Origin: Planctomycetota bacterium
GTDB lineage: Bacteria > Planctomycetota > Planctomycetia > Isosphaerales > Isosphaeraceae
Assembly (NCBI GenBank): GCA_021777845.1
Contig: JAJYDB010000013.1
Span: forward strand, 1-35,800
Length of the DNA: 35,800 bases
Direction of reading: 5' to 3'
Under the pieces are notes generated by a model. It was not told the origin of the DNA and did no database searches. It saw nothing but the letters and a program-made list of their open reading frames with translations. The position numbers and the translations under genes are program-made. Below are positions 1 to 8,259 of this stretch, piece after piece; position 1 is the stretch's first letter, and each line of letters opens with the position of its first letter.

Positions 1-1076
1 CCGCGCGCCAGGGTCGCGTCGTCGACCGCATACGAGATCCGCAGGTGCGTGTCGCGCCGGCTGAACACGTTACCTGGAATAATCAGCAGGTTGCGCGCGA
101 TCGCGGCCCGCGCGAAGTCGGTCGCGGTGCCCCACGGGGCGCGTGGAAATGCGTAGAAAGCCCCCCGCGGCGGGATCAGTTCATAACAATCCGCGAGCGC
201 CTCGACCACCATGTCGCGCTTGCGGCGATAGGACGACTGGATTGCGCTCAAATCTTGGTCGAGTGCGACCACTCCCGCGTATTGCGCCATGCTCGGCGCG
301 CACACAAAGCTGAATTGCTGGACCTCCGCCATTCCCTGAATGATCCGCCGCGGGCCGTGCGCGAAGCCGAGCCGCCAGCCGGTCATCGCGTGCGACTTGC
401 TGAAGCCGTCGACGACAAGTGTTTCGTCGTTCCAGCGCGCCGGGGTCCCGCACGGCCCGTCGTGACTGAAGCCGCGATAAACCTCGTCGCTGATCAGCAG
501 CACGCGGCGCTTTTGGCATAGTTCGGCGAGCGCCCGCAACGTCTCGTCGGGCACGACGACGCCGGTCGGGTTGCACGGGCTATTCACGACGACGCACTTG
601 GTCCGCGCGTTGATCGCCGCCTCAACCAGATCGACGTCCACCTGAAAGTCGGGATACGTATCGAGCTCGACCGTAACCCCGCCGGCTAGTGTCGCGAGGT
701 GCCGATACATCGCGAAATAGGGGTCGAACACAATCACTTCGTCGCCGGGATTGACGACGACGCTGAGCGCGAGCAGAAGCGCACCCGACGTCCCCGACGT
801 CACCAGTACTTGACGATCCTCGTGGCCGAATTCGAGGTCAACCCGGCCTTGCAACTTCTCGCGCAGCTCGGGGATGCCCTGCGTCACGGTGTACGCGTTG
901 CGGCCGCCGCGGATCGCGTCGATCGCCGCTTGCTTCACCGGCTCGAAAACGTCGAAGTCCGGCAGTCCGATCGAGAGGTTGATCGGATCCTTCATCGACT
1001 TCGCCATATCAAACGCCTTGCGGATGCCCGAGGCGTCGATCCGACTCATCCGCTCCGCGATCCAGCTGTCTTGCAC
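1..1076 (-). CDS. PLP-dependent class I/II aminotransferase (C-terminus cut by window edge)
   Basis: Fold-type I PLP aminotransferase of the aspartate aminotransferase superfamily, probably cytosolic and acting in amino-acid metabolism; the exact substrate cannot be read. The reading frame runs open to base 1, so about 358 residues are present and the last few tens are missing. The N-terminal part carries IDASGIRKAF and INLSIGLPDF, typical of this family, followed by AYTVTQGIPELRE. The PLP lysine lies near residue 227 in the context DGFSKSHAMTGWRLG. I favour the GTG start at 1076 (then QDSWIAERM), because family members begin just before this segment. An in-frame ATG at 1130 with a GGGG-like RBS and an ATG at 1049 behind GGAG are alternatives. 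It is divergent from the BON-domain gene at 1300. Family assignment is firm; substrate is not. Confidence 0.88.
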   Translation of the reverse strand, partial: MQDSWIAERMSRIDASGIRKAFDMAKSMKDPINLSIGLPDFDVFEPVKQAAIDAIRGGRNAYTVTQGIPELREKLQGRVDLEFGHEDRQVLVTSGTSGALLLALSVVVNPGDEVIVFDPYFAMYRHLATLAGGVTVELDTYPDFQVDVDLVEAAINARTKCVVVNSPCNPTGVVVPDETLRALAELCQKRRVLLISDEVYRGFSHDGPCGTPARWNDETLVVDGFSKSHAMTGWRLGFAHGPRRIIQGMAEVQQFSFVCAPSMAQYAGVVALDQDLSAIQSSYRRKRDMVVEALADCYELIPPRGAFYAFPRAPWGTATDFARAAIARNLLIIPGNVFSRRDTHLRISYAVDDATLAR

Positions 1077-1299
1077 GACTCTTGTCTCAGAGAATTTTGG
1101 CGTCACACCACGACTTAAAGAATAAGGCATCGCTTTGCCCCGAAACAATGTCGACCCGACTTTCAGCGCGGGCATCCGCCCTGAGCAACATCCGGAATCG
1201 AGAGCCGAGGGAGTGATTTTTCGCGCGAATGACGGTAAACCAGGGTTGGCCTTGGCCACGATTTGAGGACGGATTCACACACCACGCGAGGATATACGC

Positions 1300-1764
1300 A
1301 TGAACGGCAAGAGATGGATCGGCGTTGGGGGAGGCGCGTCGGCGCTGTTGTTGGTCGCCGCGGCGAGCTTTGCCCAGCAGGGGATCGGCTCGAAAGTGGG
1401 CGAGAAGCTCGACGAGGTTGGACGCGGGATCAAGCGGGGCGCGCAGCAGGTCGGCGAGGGGCTTCGCAAGCAGTTCGAGGTCGTCAAGGGCGACGTCAAT
1501 CGTATGGAGGCGGGCTCGCGGGTTTATGCCCGGATCCATTGGGATAAAGCACTCACGAGCGCGAAAGTTGAAGTGCACATGATGCGTGACGGGGCCGTCC
1601 TCCTACGCGGCACCGTCGCCGACAAGGCCGCCCACAACCGCGCGGTGAACCTGGCGATGAACACCGTCGGCATCTCGAGCGTAATCGACGAGTTGTCGTC
1701 GGTCGTTTCGAGCGAGGAGGCCGCCCCGGCCCCGCCGCCGGCCGCGCTCCCCAACCCAAAGTAA
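1300..1764 (+). CDS. Secreted BON-domain protein
   Basis: A 154-residue exported protein. The N-terminus is a Sec signal peptide: a KR n-region, a hydrophobic run of about 15 residues, and probable cleavage after SFA before QQG. Residues about 30-65 look amphipathic and helical. Residues about 75-135 fit a BON domain, with alternating strands around VEVHMMRDGAVLLRGTVAD, then a helix (HNRAVNLAMNTVG) and a closing strand with VIDEL. BON domains are thought to bind phospholipid or other membrane components in the periplasm. The tail is Ala/Pro-rich and probably disordered. The ATG at 1300 has GAGG about 8 bases upstream. It is convergent with the gene at 1812-2240. The function in this organism is unknown. 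Confidence 0.85.
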   Translation: MNGKRWIGVGGGASALLLVAAASFAQQGIGSKVGEKLDEVGRGIKRGAQQVGEGLRKQFEVVKGDVNRMEAGSRVYARIHWDKALTSAKVEVHMMRDGAVLLRGTVADKAAHNRAVNLAMNTVGISSVIDELSSVVSSEEAAPAPPPAALPNPK

Positions 1765-1789
1765 AGGACGCTCCAAACCGTTGCCGCAC

Positions 1790-1809
1790 TCAAGCCTCGC
1801 CGAGGTTGA
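1790..1809. terminator. Possible bidirectional hairpin between convergent genes
   Basis: The 47-base gap between two convergent genes holds an inverted repeat: TCAA-G-CCTC (1790-1798) and GAGGTTGA (1802-1809), with a 3-base loop GCC and one bulged G. There is no T tract on either strand, so it is not a canonical intrinsic terminator. Its place between two gene ends is the main reason to list it. Confidence 0.3.
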
Positions 1810-1811
1810 AC

Positions 1812-2240
1812 CTACGCTTCGACCTCGGCGAGTTCGGTGTCGTCCGTTGCATAAAATGCGAAGAATTGCTGACCGGCAAAGTAGTCCGATAGGGCACGCC
1901 GGACATTTCGCATCTGGTCGAGATACTTCGCGTACTGGCGAATCAGCCGCTTGCGGCGGGCTTCGGGCAGTCGTGTGATGTCCGCGTAGTAGCGCCGCTT
2001 CAGCCGCGGGTCGCGCAAACTCCAGAGCCGCTTCACTTTCTGGCCGCTGTCCGGATCCTCGAACAGGAGCTGACGCGCGAGTTGCCGCGCCTTCATTTTT
2101 TTCGCGAAGCGAATCAGGTCGGCGTCGGATTCGTAACCGCCCTGCCCTTCGATCCAAGACACGATTTGCTCGGTCGTCAGATGCGGGCCCTCGGTTTCGC
2201 ACAACTCCTTCAGGCTCGCGATGATCTCCGCCGGTCCCAT
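1812..2240 (-). CDS. Conserved-looking hypothetical protein, 142 aa
   Basis: I do not recognise the family. The protein is soluble, with no signal peptide or membrane segment. It has three apparent parts: an N-terminal helical section (residues 1-50) that could be a small helix-turn-helix-like fold; a basic central part (50-95) rich in Lys and Arg, with DPRLKRRYYADITRLPEARR; and an acidic C-terminus. The basic middle could bind nucleic acid, but this is only inference. Its codon use matches the neighbours, and the ATG at 2240 follows GAGGAA at good spacing, which supports a real gene. It stands alone, convergent with the BON gene. Confidence 0.7.
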   Translation of the reverse strand: MGPAEIIASLKELCETEGPHLTTEQIVSWIEGQGGYESDADLIRFAKKMKARQLARQLLFEDPDSGQKVKRLWSLRDPRLKRRYYADITRLPEARRKRLIRQYAKYLDQMRNVRRALSDYFAGQQFFAFYATDDTELAEVEA

Positions 2241-2413
2241 GGCGCGATGTTCCTCAACGGTCGTCGATCCTTCACCAACGCTCGACTCCCGAGCGTCGGT
2301 CGGCTGATTCTAGCCGGCTCGCGCGGCAATTGTCGATGGACCTTTGTCTACGACGCCAACCCGCAAGTCAACCCCGGTGGAACCGACCGATGAGGCAGTT
2401 GACCATCGCGACC

Positions 2414-2438
2414 ATTCCCGAATCCCAAACTCGGGAAT
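2414..2438. promoter_or_regulatory. 8-bp inverted repeat upstream of the cytochrome gene
   Basis: The sequence ATTCCCGA (2414-2421) is repeated perfectly inverted as TCGGGAAT (2431-2438), with a 9-base spacer. It lies directly before the first possible start codon of the cytochrome gene, beside TATAAA (2438-2443), which could serve as a -10 element. It could be an operator or a small hairpin in the leader. No -35 element is convincing. Confidence 0.35.
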
Positions 2439-2447
2439 ATAAACTAG

Positions 2448-4070
2448 ATGGAGGCTGCTGACGCGTCGGGCGGTCGGCCGACCCCCGGATTGATCTCGAT
2501 CAGCTGCGCCGGCCTTTGGTCGGCACCGACGTTTGCGACAATGCTCTCAAAGTTTGCTCCACTCGCATGGATCTCCGAAATGTTTCAGACAACGCGACAC
2601 ACCCCGTATGAATGCGGCTGCGGAACACTCTGCCGTTCGCTTTCGAAGTGCGGCTGGTCCAAATTCAGCGCGGGCACCGTTGGGCGGTTCGCGGCGTGGG
2701 TAACTCTAACCGCTGTATTGACTGCGGGTTCCGGATCGAAGTTTGCTCAAGGCGGAGAGCCGCATCGTGCACGCGCGGATCAGACCGCACCGGACCCGGC
2801 GGCGGTCGAGCGGGGCTGCGCCGCGCTCACGTTGCGGGGCTATCTGAAGCCCACTTGGAAAGACGACGCAATTACGAAGGTGCGCAAGCTCTGGGAAAAT
2901 GCATCGCCTGATCCGGTCGCGGACCCGAAGGGCTACGCGGCGGCTTTTCGTGCTCGATACGGGCTGCACTTGCCCCCCTATCCGAACGACGGCCTGCCGA
3001 TGGGACTGCGTCGCGGCGTGTTGCGCGACGGCACGAAGACCGGCATTCAGCTCGATTGTTTACTTTGTCACGGCGGCTCATTGGGCGGTGTGAGTTACGT
3101 CGGCCTGGGCAATACGCAGCTCGACATGACGCTCCTGCTGCGAGAGTTGACCAACTCGGAGGGGCGACAGATGCCGCCGTCTCTGTTCATCTTGAACTCG
3201 GCACGCGGGACGAACAACGCGGGCATGGTGTCGGTGGTGCTGTTGAGTTTGCTCAACTCGGACTTTTCGCGGCGAGTGTTTCCGTTGCCCATGGGTGCGA
3301 ACCTCCCCGAACTCGATGTCCCGCCCTGGTGGAACTTGGCAAAGAAGCGGTCGATGTACTACGACGGCCGGACCGACGCTCGCTCAGTGCGCTCGATCAT
3401 GCAGTTCTTCATGGGCGAGAAGTCACTCGACGAAATGAAACGGTTGGAGCCGATCTTCCAGGACGTGCAGACGTATTTGAAGAGCCTAAAGCCGCCGAAA
3501 TACCCGTTCCCAATCGATCGCGAGCGTGCCGAACACGGTCGGACGGTTTTCGAGAAGACCTGCGCGCGCTGTCACGGCACCTACGGGGAGCACGCGAGCT
3601 ATCCGAACAAAATCATCCCGCTGGACGTGATCGGGACCGACCCCGCGCGGGCAACGGGGCTGTCGCGAAAGTTCGTCGAGCATTACAATTCAACGTGGTT
3701 TGGTGAGGATTTCCCCGCCGACCTGGAAATGACGGGCTATCAGGCGCCGCCGCTCGACGGCATTTGGGCGTCCGCGCCGTACCTGCACAACGGCTCGGCG
3801 CCGACGTTGTGGACCGTGCTCAAGTCCAAGGAACGACCGAAGCTTTTTCTGAGGCCGCCCTCGACCGAATTTGAGCATTACGACCGCACAAATGTCGGCT
3901 GGAAGTTTGAACCGCTCGCAGAAGAGGCCGTCTCGGCGCTGACGCCCGCGCGGCGGCGGGGTCTGTACGACGCATCGCGGTTCGGGCTGGGCAACCAAGG
4001 TCACACGTTCGGCGACAAGCTCTCGGACGACGACCGGCGTGAGGTGATTGAATACCTGAAGACACTTTGA
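2448..4070 (+). CDS. Secreted di-haem c-type cytochrome
   Basis: The product carries two CXXCH haem c sites: CLLCH at residues 204-208 and CARCH at about 372-376, counting from the first ATG. A hydrophobic stretch (about residues 80-95, AAWVTLTAVLTAG) looks like the core of a Sec signal peptide, so the mature protein should sit in the periplasm. Downstream, PPLDGIWASAPYLHNGSAPT is typical of planctomycete cytochromes that carry the distal part of a cytochrome-peroxidase-like haem domain. Its electron partner is unknown. The start is unresolved: the ATG at 2448 leaves about 80 residues before the hydrophobic core, and neither it nor the in-frame ATGs at 2541 and 2580 has a good RBS. The real start is probably at 2580 or later. 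It precedes RNase R by 59 bases on the same strand. Confidence 0.85.
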   Translation: MEAADASGGRPTPGLISISCAGLWSAPTFATMLSKFAPLAWISEMFQTTRHTPYECGCGTLCRSLSKCGWSKFSAGTVGRFAAWVTLTAVLTAGSGSKFAQGGEPHRARADQTAPDPAAVERGCAALTLRGYLKPTWKDDAITKVRKLWENASPDPVADPKGYAAAFRARYGLHLPPYPNDGLPMGLRRGVLRDGTKTGIQLDCLLCHGGSLGGVSYVGLGNTQLDMTLLLRELTNSEGRQMPPSLFILNSARGTNNAGMVSVVLLSLLNSDFSRRVFPLPMGANLPELDVPPWWNLAKKRSMYYDGRTDARSVRSIMQFFMGEKSLDEMKRLEPIFQDVQTYLKSLKPPKYPFPIDRERAEHGRTVFEKTCARCHGTYGEHASYPNKIIPLDVIGTDPARATGLSRKFVEHYNSTWFGEDFPADLEMTGYQAPPLDGIWASAPYLHNGSAPTLWTVLKSKERPKLFLRPPSTEFEHYDRTNVGWKFEPLAEEAVSALTPARRRGLYDASRFGLGNQGHTFGDKLSDDDRREVIEYLKTL

Positions 4071-4129
4071 CATCCAATTGCGAGAAGGGCTTGACGGGCG
4101 TGCCGACGAGTGCGCGTCTTTAAAAACCG

Positions 4130-6430
4130 ATGATCGATTACGAACAACAAGTAATGCGGCTCGTGGGTCGGCCGAACTACGCGCCGACGACGCTCAAGGG
4201 CCTGGCGCGACTTCTGGAGATTGAGCCGGAGCAATACACCCACTTTCGGTCGGTAGTCAAAGCGCTGCTCCGCGAGGGTCGGCTGGAAATCTCGAAGAGC
4301 AAGCGGCTCACGACGCCGAAGTCCGCAAAAAGCGAGGTCGTGGGGACCTTCCGCCGCGCGGCGAAGGGGCACGGCTTCGTGCGTCTGAAGGGATCGGCCG
4401 CCGACGATGCGGTGTTCATTCCCCCGCATGAGGGCCGCGACGCGGCAAGTGGCGACGAGGTTGTGATCAAGGTGGTGAAGACGGCGCGCGGGCCGGGCCG
4501 AAAGTCGGAGGGGCGGATTGTCCAGGTGCTGAGGCGCGCGACCGCCGGCGTGTTTGTCGGCGTCTATTTCGAGCGCGGCGACGCCGGTTGGGTGCGCGTC
4601 GACGGTACCGGATTCGCCGAGCCCGTCGCGGTCGGCGACCCCGGCGCGAAAGGGGCGAAGCCTGACGACAAAGTCGCGATCGAAATGGTGCGGTATCCGT
4701 CACCGGGGGTGGTTGGCGAGGCTGTCATCACCGAAGTGCTGGGGCCGCGTGGCGAGCCGGGCATCGACACGCTCTCGGTAATCCGAGCGTTCAATCTGCC
4801 CGAGGAGTTCGAGGAAGATGCGCTCGCCGAGGCTCGTGAACTGGCAGCGACTTTTCGCGAAGACGAGACCGAGGGACGCGAGGATCTGCGCGGGCTGTTC
4901 ACGATCACGATCGACCCCGTGGACGCGCGCGACTTCGACGACGCAATCTCGCTCGAGCGCGACGAGCGCGGCTTCTGGTCGCTGTCGGTGCACATTGCCG
5001 ACGTCGCGCGGTTCGTGACGCCGGGCTCGGCGCTCGACCGGGAAGCTCGCAAGCGCGCCACGAGCGTCTATCTCCCCGATCGCGTGCTGCCGATGCTGCC
5101 CGAAATCCTCTCGAACGGCCTCGCCAGCCTGCAAGCGGGTCGGCCGCGAGTCGCCGTCACGGTGCAGATGGAATTCAGCCCCGACGGCATCCGTACCGCG
5201 ACAAAATTCTCGCGATCCTTGATCAAGGTGGATCGCCGTTTTACGTACGAAGAGGCGCTCGCGGTCTTGCGAGGCGACGATGAGGCCGTCGCGCGCCTTG
5301 GTCCCGACTTGACCGCACGACTCAATGCGATGCGCACGCTCGCGAATCTGCTCAGGGAGCGTCGACGCGCGCGCGGCGCAATTGAGCTGAACATGCCTGA
5401 AGTGAAGGTGATTCTCGGCGATGCGGGGGAGGTCGCGGCGGCGCGTCTCGTCGCGGGGGACGAGAGCCACGAGTTGATCGAAGACTTCATGCTTGCGGCT
5501 AACGAGGCGGTCGCGGCCCATCTCCGCGAGCACAATGTCGGCTTCCTCCGGCGTGCGCATCCCGACCCCGACCCGGCCAAACTCTATGAATTCGCCGACT
5601 TCGCGCGCGGGCTGGGGCTGAAAGTCGAAAGTCCGCAAAGCCGGTTTGAGTTACGACGTCTGCTCGCCGAGAGCAAGGGCCGGCCGGAAGCCGAGGCGCT
5701 CCACTACGCGTTTCTGCGCAGCCTTAAACAAGCCCTTTACACCCCTGAGGACGAGGGTCACTACGCACTTGCAAGCGACGATTATTGCCACTTCACCTCG
5801 CCGATTCGCCGCTATCCCGACTTGCAGGTGCATCGGCAAGTGATCGCGCTCCTCGAAGACAGGAAGCCGCGGAGCGACTACGAGGAACTCACGGCGCTCG
5901 GCGAACATTGCACTAAGAACGAGCGTCGCGCCGAGGCCGCCGAGCGTGAGCTAACGCGGATCAAGTTGCTGACGCATCTGGCCGGGCAAGTCGGCGAGGT
6001 CTTCACGGCGGTGATCGTCGGCGTCGAGGATTACGGCCTGTTTTGCAGGCTAATCGCATGGCCGGTCGAGGGACTGCTGCGCGTTGATGCACTCGAAGAC
6101 GACTACTATTACCTCGAGCCCGAAACTCGCACCTTGATCGGTCGCCGCGCGGGACGTCGCTATCGCCTTGGAGATAGGCTCGATGTCCGTGTCGCGCGGG
6201 TGGATATCGATCGCCGGACGCTCGACTTAGTACCATCGTCAACGGAACTCGACCGCTCGGCGACGGACGGCTCGGACTCGGCGCGAACATCCCCAGCGCG
6301 GGCGCGCGCCCACGGATCGCGTCCAGGTGGAACTCGGCCGGCAAGCGGACCTCATTCGAAGGCCAAGAAGCAGCGCGCGACAAAGCACCCCGGCTCGAAA
6401 CGCAAGCCCAAGCGTGGCCGTCGCAAATAG
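4130..6430 (+). CDS. rnr: Ribonuclease R
   Basis: A processive 3'-to-5' exoribonuclease of the RNase II/R family, acting on structured RNA in the cytoplasm. At 766 residues it is close to the usual RNase R length. The order is an N-terminal helical/winged region (1-70), cold-shock-type OB domains (about 70-230, with GHGFVRL), the RNB catalytic domain (about 250-590), an S1 domain (about 620-705), and a strongly basic tail. The catalytic acidic cluster is DARDFDD at 265-271. YCHFTSPIRRYPDLQVHRQ is the other RNB signature. The tail (about 715-766) is rich in Lys, Arg and Pro, as in RNase R proteins that unwind structured RNA. The gene starts at an ATG with no strong Shine-Dalgarno and converges on the zinc-ribbon gene at 6464. 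Confidence 0.96.
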   Translation: MIDYEQQVMRLVGRPNYAPTTLKGLARLLEIEPEQYTHFRSVVKALLREGRLEISKSKRLTTPKSAKSEVVGTFRRAAKGHGFVRLKGSAADDAVFIPPHEGRDAASGDEVVIKVVKTARGPGRKSEGRIVQVLRRATAGVFVGVYFERGDAGWVRVDGTGFAEPVAVGDPGAKGAKPDDKVAIEMVRYPSPGVVGEAVITEVLGPRGEPGIDTLSVIRAFNLPEEFEEDALAEARELAATFREDETEGREDLRGLFTITIDPVDARDFDDAISLERDERGFWSLSVHIADVARFVTPGSALDREARKRATSVYLPDRVLPMLPEILSNGLASLQAGRPRVAVTVQMEFSPDGIRTATKFSRSLIKVDRRFTYEEALAVLRGDDEAVARLGPDLTARLNAMRTLANLLRERRRARGAIELNMPEVKVILGDAGEVAAARLVAGDESHELIEDFMLAANEAVAAHLREHNVGFLRRAHPDPDPAKLYEFADFARGLGLKVESPQSRFELRRLLAESKGRPEAEALHYAFLRSLKQALYTPEDEGHYALASDDYCHFTSPIRRYPDLQVHRQVIALLEDRKPRSDYEELTALGEHCTKNERRAEAAERELTRIKLLTHLAGQVGEVFTAVIVGVEDYGLFCRLIAWPVEGLLRVDALEDDYYYLEPETRTLIGRRAGRRYRLGDRLDVRVARVDIDRRTLDLVPSSTELDRSATDGSDSARTSPARARAHGSRPGGTRPASGPHSKAKKQRATKHPGSKRKPKRGRRK

Positions 6431-6463
6431 TTCGAGAAACGCAAGTCACCACATACAAGACAT

Positions 6464-6808
6464 TTACGGCCGCACTGGACGTCGAGAATCCGCCTGCGAT
6501 CGCGCTGTCCCCGACGTCGAGGCAAAACCGTAGCGATCGGGGAACTCCGGTCGACCCGCATCGACGCCGAGGCTTGGCAAGACGGCGGTGCGCGCTTGCG
6601 AACCATCACGGGCGATCTCAACGAGTGTCCAGCCGTGACACGACGGACAGGTACCAAGGAGTCGATAGGGGGCCGCCTCGTCGGGCTGATGAACCCCGAG
6701 CGGCACCAGACATTGTGTGCAGAGGAGGTTGTTCAAGCCCTCTGCCGACAGCGAAACAGGGACGATTTCAAGGGCCAAGCGAGCTTTATTAATGCTTGGA
6801 GGAGGCAT
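6464..6808 (-). CDS. Small zinc-ribbon protein, 114 aa
   Basis: An unnamed protein with two CXXC knuckles, CTQC and CPSC, about 25 residues apart in the first half. This is a zinc-ribbon arrangement: LLCTQC, then a Pro/Glu-rich loop, then LLGTCPSCHGWTLVEI. The rest has no recognisable fold. The ATG at 6808 is chosen over an upstream in-frame start at 6865, because GGGAG lies about 9 bases before 6808. There is no signal peptide, so it is cytoplasmic. Small ribbons of this kind often bind nucleic acid or act as subunits, but nothing here identifies a partner. It is convergent with rnr, with a 33-base gap. Confidence 0.72.
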   Translation of the reverse strand: MPPPSINKARLALEIVPVSLSAEGLNNLLCTQCLVPLGVHQPDEAAPYRLLGTCPSCHGWTLVEIARDGSQARTAVLPSLGVDAGRPEFPDRYGFASTSGTARSQADSRRPVRP

Positions 6809-7251
6809 CGAAAGGACTCCCAAGCGAGACGTAACGATCTTGGTAAGGAGATCAACCTCCGGCATCGCGGCGACGTCGCCGCACTACCTCTCGACCAATT
6901 CGACCCGGGCTCGTACGCTCGATCGCAAGCCAGAGGTGGGACCTTTTGCCCGAACCCGTGTTCCGACCGCAACCCGCGACGAATTGTTAAGCTAGTATCC
7001 ACTATGTTGACAACGATCGTCAAACGTCGATGTCATTTTTTCAAAATTATGGAGCGACCGCTCAAATACAGCCGAGATGCGTAACGCATATTGAGGGTCG
7101 TCGCGAACTGCCCTTCACGGAACGGCGAGGAGTCGCCAGAATCCGTCCGATTTCTCGCCGGTCACCTTATCAAGTGGGGGGACCGCGAAGAGGCGGGCAC
7201 GTCGACGCGAAAGAGGTCAAGGTCTTTACCATGGATCGGGAGCGCAAGGCC
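6809..7251. other. Non-coding divergent intergenic region with an AT-rich patch
   Basis: About 440 bases between two divergent genes. I find no reading frame with coding character. The stretch 6981-7050 is markedly richer in A/T than the surroundings and includes TTGACA (7007-7012), an ACGATCGT palindrome (7013-7020) and a run of six T (7036-7041). These features fit a promoter region for one or both genes, but no -10 box sits at the right distance from TTGACA. Confidence 0.4.
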
Positions 7252-8238
7252 ATGACACGACTAAGATGCGGGTTTTTGGCGGCGTTGATCGGGCCTGCCG
7301 TCAGCGGAGTGCTCGTCGACGAGTCGACGGCGCAGCAGGTGGTGCGCGAGCGCGACGTCTCAGTAACGGGCCCGCGCGGTCGGACCCTCCAACGCGACGT
7401 CCGGACGCAGGCCGGACCCGGATACGTCGATCGCCAGGTGCAGATTCGGCGTCCTGACGGCACCTTCCGCAGCAATACACTAGTCGAGCGCGTGCCCGGA
7501 CCGGGCATGGTTGGGCGTCCCGCGGTTGGTTACGGACACGGCGGCGGCGTATTCGTCGAGGAGGTTGTGGTCGCACCCCCTCCCCCTCCACCGCCGATTT
7601 TCGGCCTCGGCTTGTTCGGCGGGGTCCCGCTATTTGGCGGTTTCGTGGGAGCCTCGATCGCTCCGCCGCCGGTTGTCTACACAGCCCCTGTGCCGCGACC
7701 GACGCCGGGTGTCGACGTCGTCGCCGAGAACTTGGCGAAATTGAAGAGTTGGCACGAACACACGCGTCGCGACGCCGCCCTCTTCCTCGGTCAAGTCCGC
7801 GACCCGCGGGCCGTCCCCGCGCTCATGGATCGGCTCAAAAACGATCACTCCCGCGACGTCCGGATCGCCTCCGCTCACGCCCTTGGCGAAATCGGCGACG
7901 GCCGTGCCGAGGATTTTCTTGAGAAGGCGAAGCTCTTTGACAAACACGTCGAAGTCCGCGACGAGGCGGCCCGTGCCATCACGGCGCTGCACACGCCTCG
8001 ACGGGATCCGCGGCAAACCGAAGCCCGCACCGCGGCCGCGAAGACTTCAAATTCGACCTCGCCCCGCACGCGCATTGCCCGCGCGGGCGCAACCGACAAC
8101 GCGTCTGCCGTGACACGCGACGGCGCGGTCGGGAGCGTGGGGCACACGGTCGGCAACGCGGGAAACGACGCTCCGCCGCCCCCGCCGGCACCCGACCCCG
8201 CGCTCTCAAACACTCCCCGACCCAAGGGCGGCTCCTGA
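7252..8238 (+). CDS. Secreted HEAT-repeat protein with proline-rich segment
   Basis: An exported protein of 328 residues. A signal peptide (MTRLRCGFLAALIGPAVSGV, cleavage probably after STA before QQ) is followed by about 75 residues with repeated RDV/RRPDG strands. Next comes a run of eight or so Pro (VVVAPPPPPPP) and a Gly/Phe-rich section that could touch the membrane. Two or so HEAT repeats follow at about 165-250 (DPRAVPALMDRL, VRIASAHALGEIGD, VRDEAARAITAL), and the tail is low-complexity. HEAT arrays are protein-binding scaffolds; the partner is unknown. The ATG at 7252 follows GGGAG at 9 bases; an ATG at 7231 in the same frame is the alternative. Similar secreted HEAT proteins are common in planctomycetes. 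Confidence 0.8.
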   Translation: MTRLRCGFLAALIGPAVSGVLVDESTAQQVVRERDVSVTGPRGRTLQRDVRTQAGPGYVDRQVQIRRPDGTFRSNTLVERVPGPGMVGRPAVGYGHGGGVFVEEVVVAPPPPPPPIFGLGLFGGVPLFGGFVGASIAPPPVVYTAPVPRPTPGVDVVAENLAKLKSWHEHTRRDAALFLGQVRDPRAVPALMDRLKNDHSRDVRIASAHALGEIGDGRAEDFLEKAKLFDKHVEVRDEAARAITALHTPRRDPRQTEARTAAAKTSNSTSPRTRIARAGATDNASAVTRDGAVGSVGHTVGNAGNDAPPPPPAPDPALSNTPRPKGGS

Positions 8239-8259
8239 GCGACCCACGACCGCGGCCTG

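Noticed and set aside
4700-5638. 312-residue minus-strand ORF inside rnr
   Set aside because: Antisense to the RNase R catalytic domain, without any motif.
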